From contig NZ_JBHUOQ010000005.1 of the NCBI RefSeq assembly GCF_042686195.1, forward strand, positions 229,236-293,235: DNA of 64,000 nucleotides, read 5' to 3'. Below are positions 62,766-64,000 of this stretch, one piece after another. Both the position numbers and the translations under genes were made by a program. How positions within the stretch are numbered: position 1 is the first letter of the stretch; the number at the start of each line of letters is the position of its first letter. Under the pieces are notes generated by a model. The model was not told the DNA's origin and did no database searches. It worked only from the letters and a program-made list of their open reading frames with translations. Source of the DNA: Corticicoccus populi. GTDB taxonomy: Bacteria; Bacillota; Bacilli; Staphylococcales; Salinicoccaceae.

Positions 62766-63388
62766 TTTCTTTCCGCCTCCGATATTCTTAAATACTCCGG
62801 AACCATCTGATGAGGATTTTCTTTTCTCAATGAATCTGTGAATTTCTCTGTTTCCGAGATTCTCGGAATAACATGAGTAAATCCTGTAATTTCTTCTGTG
62901 AATTTCTCTGTTGTGTCACCAATATATTCTGTATGATCTAGTTGGGAAATTAAATCTTTATATGCAGTATACTGCGGTGGAATCTTCTCCTCGAATGAAG
63001 TTCCCGAAAAAGTATAGGAAGCTGCAAATACATTTCCCCGCCTCGCATCAAATATAGGTGTGACAGAACCTGCTTTCTTATTTGATGCTGCCAGAACAAA
63101 CAGTGAAGAGACTGAGTATAATTCTGTATTCAGACTGTAAGCAAGTGTTTTAGCGACTGTTACACCAATTCTTACACCTGTATATGACCCCGGTCCCCTT
63201 GCGACAATAATTCTATCCACATCACTTTTTTTAATATCTGCATATTTAAACAGCTGATCAATGTAACTCATCAAAGTCTCTGAATGTGTTTTCTTTATAT
63301 TTACATTAATTTCTGCTAAAGGCATATTATCTTTATTAATTGCAATGGACAATGGTTTATTGGATGTATCAATCAATAGTGAAATCAT
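62744..63388 (-). CDS. tsaB: tRNA threonylcarbamoyladenosine biosynthesis protein TsaB
   Basis: A 214-residue TsaD partner: LLIDTSNKPLSIAI start, HSETLMSYIDQLF and IIVARGPGSYTGVRIGVTVAKTLAYSL. It keeps the ASKHA-like fold but lacks the metal-binding His pair of TsaD. It overlaps tsaE by 20 bases and rimI by 22. Confidence 0.95.
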   Translation of the reverse strand: MISLLIDTSNKPLSIAINKDNMPLAEINVNIKKTHSETLMSYIDQLFKYADIKKSDVDRIIVARGPGSYTGVRIGVTVAKTLAYSLNTELYSVSSLFVLAASNKKAGSVTPIFDARRGNVFAASYTFSGTSFEEKIPPQYTAYKDLISQLDHTEYIGDTTEKFTEEITGFTHVIPRISETEKFTDSLRKENPHQMVPEYLRISEAERNWIEKNQ

Positions 63389-63830
63389 TTAAAGCCTCCA
63401 TCAGATAATCAAAACCACCATGATTATCTATATAAAATAATCGTTCACCGTTCTCAACTTTAATCGTTATTTCTAAAAATTGATCCGGCAGGAATTCTTC
63501 TATAAAATCCGGCCATTCAATGATAGAAATATCATCATTATTAAAATATTCGTCAAATCCAAGGTCTTCCTCACTATATTCCAAGCGGTAGCAGTCCATA
63601 TGATGGAACGTATAACCATCAAGCGGATAACTTTTAATAATATTAAATGTCGGCGAAGTAATACGTCTTGAGACTCCGAGAGCTCTGCCAAAAAACTGTG
63701 AGAATGTTGTTTTTCCCGCCCCTAAGCCGCCTTTTAATGTAATGACCGTTCCTCCGGAAACTTTTTCAGCCATTACTTCCGCAAATTTTTCAGTTTCTTC
63801 TAATGTATTTAATTTTATTTTTAATGTCAT
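63369..63830 (-). CDS. tsaE: tRNA threonylcarbamoyladenosine biosynthesis ATPase TsaE
   Basis: A 153-residue P-loop ATPase: Walker A GGLGAGKTTFSQ at about 31-42, SPTFNIIKSY, HMDCYRLE and the late IIEWPDFIEEFLP. The ATG at 63830 (GGGTGAT just before) gives the standard TsaE start MTLKIKLNTLEET; in-frame codons up to 63869 would run into the rRNA terminator. A TATAAT lies on the minus strand at 63861-63866, at the foot of that terminator. Confidence 0.95.
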   Translation of the reverse strand: MTLKIKLNTLEETEKFAEVMAEKVSGGTVITLKGGLGAGKTTFSQFFGRALGVSRRITSPTFNIIKSYPLDGYTFHHMDCYRLEYSEEDLGFDEYFNNDDISIIEWPDFIEEFLPDQFLEITIKVENGERLFYIDNHGGFDYLMEALNDFTID

Positions 63831-63866
63831 GTCAATCACCCGGCACTTCATTCTATTTCTATTATA

Positions 63867-63894
63867 CAAAAAAAGAGACCCTCTTGGGTCTCTT
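63867..63894 (-). terminator. Terminator of the rRNA operon
   Basis: On the minus strand AAGAGACCC-AAGA-GGGTCTCTT followed by a run of T, five bases after the 5S end. Confidence 0.92.
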
Positions 63895-63898
63895 AATT

Positions 63899-64000
63899 GC
63901 CTGGCAGCGCCCTACTCTTGCGGGACGTCAGTCCAACTACCATCGGCGCAGGAGAGCTTAACGGCTGTGTTCGGCATGGGAACAGGTGTGGCCTCTCCGC
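63899..64000 (-). rRNA. rrf: 5S ribosomal RNA (5' end outside window)
   Basis: Read on the minus strand the sequence contains the 5S core CCCATGCCGAACACAG, TTAAGCTCTC, GCGCCGATGGTAGTTGGAC and ends GCTGCCAGGC. About 102 of some 115 bases are present; the start lies beyond the window. It is followed by the rRNA terminator. Confidence 0.95.

Noticed and set aside
1..64000. CRISPR arrays, insertion sequences, prophage or tRNA genes
   Set aside because: No regularly spaced direct repeats, transposase-like proteins, phage genes or cloverleaf sequences were recognised; the only RNA gene is the partial 5S.

Overview
The window looks like a chromosomal segment of a low-to-moderate GC Firmicute of the family Staphylococcaceae. 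The evidence is a complete staphyloxanthin-type crt gene set, a groES-groEL/mroQ arrangement with CIRCE, a class I fda aldolase, and the conserved block tsaE-tsaB-rimI-tsaD ... ydiF / rex-tatA-tatC ... CPBP protease / groES-groEL that is also known from Bacillus. The type 2 isopentenyl-diphosphate isomerase inside the crt operon and the Bacillus-like sugar locus fit an environmental or halotolerant genus (Jeotgalicoccus/Salinicoccus-like) better than S. aureus; the genus is an inference. No insertion sequence, prophage, tRNA or CRISPR array was seen.

Layout. 0-0.7 kb: 3' part of a 6-phospho-beta-glucosidase. 0.8-4.4 kb: a small cell-surface regulon with a class F-type lipoprotein sortase, an ECF sigma factor, its membrane anti-sigma factor, and a secreted two-repeat protein ending in an MPNTA sorting signal. 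The sortase and the repeat protein share an identical promoter-like motif, suggesting that the ECF factor controls both the enzyme and its substrate. 4.6-12.7 kb (minus strand): fni-crtN-crtM-crtP-crtQ-crtO-aldH, enough for a glycosylated and acylated C30 carotenoid. 12.9-19.9 kb: an SDR-type oxidoreductase, then a LuxR-type two-component system with a GNAT gene, divergent from a three-gene ABC-2 exporter. 19.9-24.5 kb: a 49-aa Cse60-like gene, an L-lactate permease with its LutR-like repressor (operator and cre site visible), fda and an NRDE protein. 24.5-27.2 kb: PLD-like, RDD and a frame-interrupted membrane protein. 27.4-40.1 kb: a sugar-uptake and oxidation locus (MsmX-type ATPase, TIM-barrel isomerase, two Gfo/Idh/MocA oxidoreductases, ThuA, DUF624, two CUT1 permeases, a solute-binding lipoprotein, YesM/YesN-type two-component system). 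40.4-43.3 kb: groEL-groES and mroQ. 43.3-49.7 kb: LemA/TPM pair, tandem M3 oligoendopeptidases, an LPNTG wall protein. 49.9-55 kb: rex-tatA-tatC-scrB-scrK-rpiR. 55-64 kb: ydiF-type ABC-F, a DnaA-box cluster, a TetR/YhgE-type divergent pair, an Msr-like ABC-F gene behind a leader peptide and terminator, tsaD-rimI-tsaB-tsaE, and the 3' end of a 5S rRNA gene.

The most notable points are the ECF-sortase-substrate regulon, the attenuator of the Msr-like ABC-F gene (whose promoter overlaps the tsaD stop codon), the DnaA-box cluster between ydiF and tsaD, the frame break at an A6 run near 27185, and the sugar locus that pairs transport with redox enzymes but no glycosidase. All similarity statements come from reading the sequences and from memory of the families; no searches were run.
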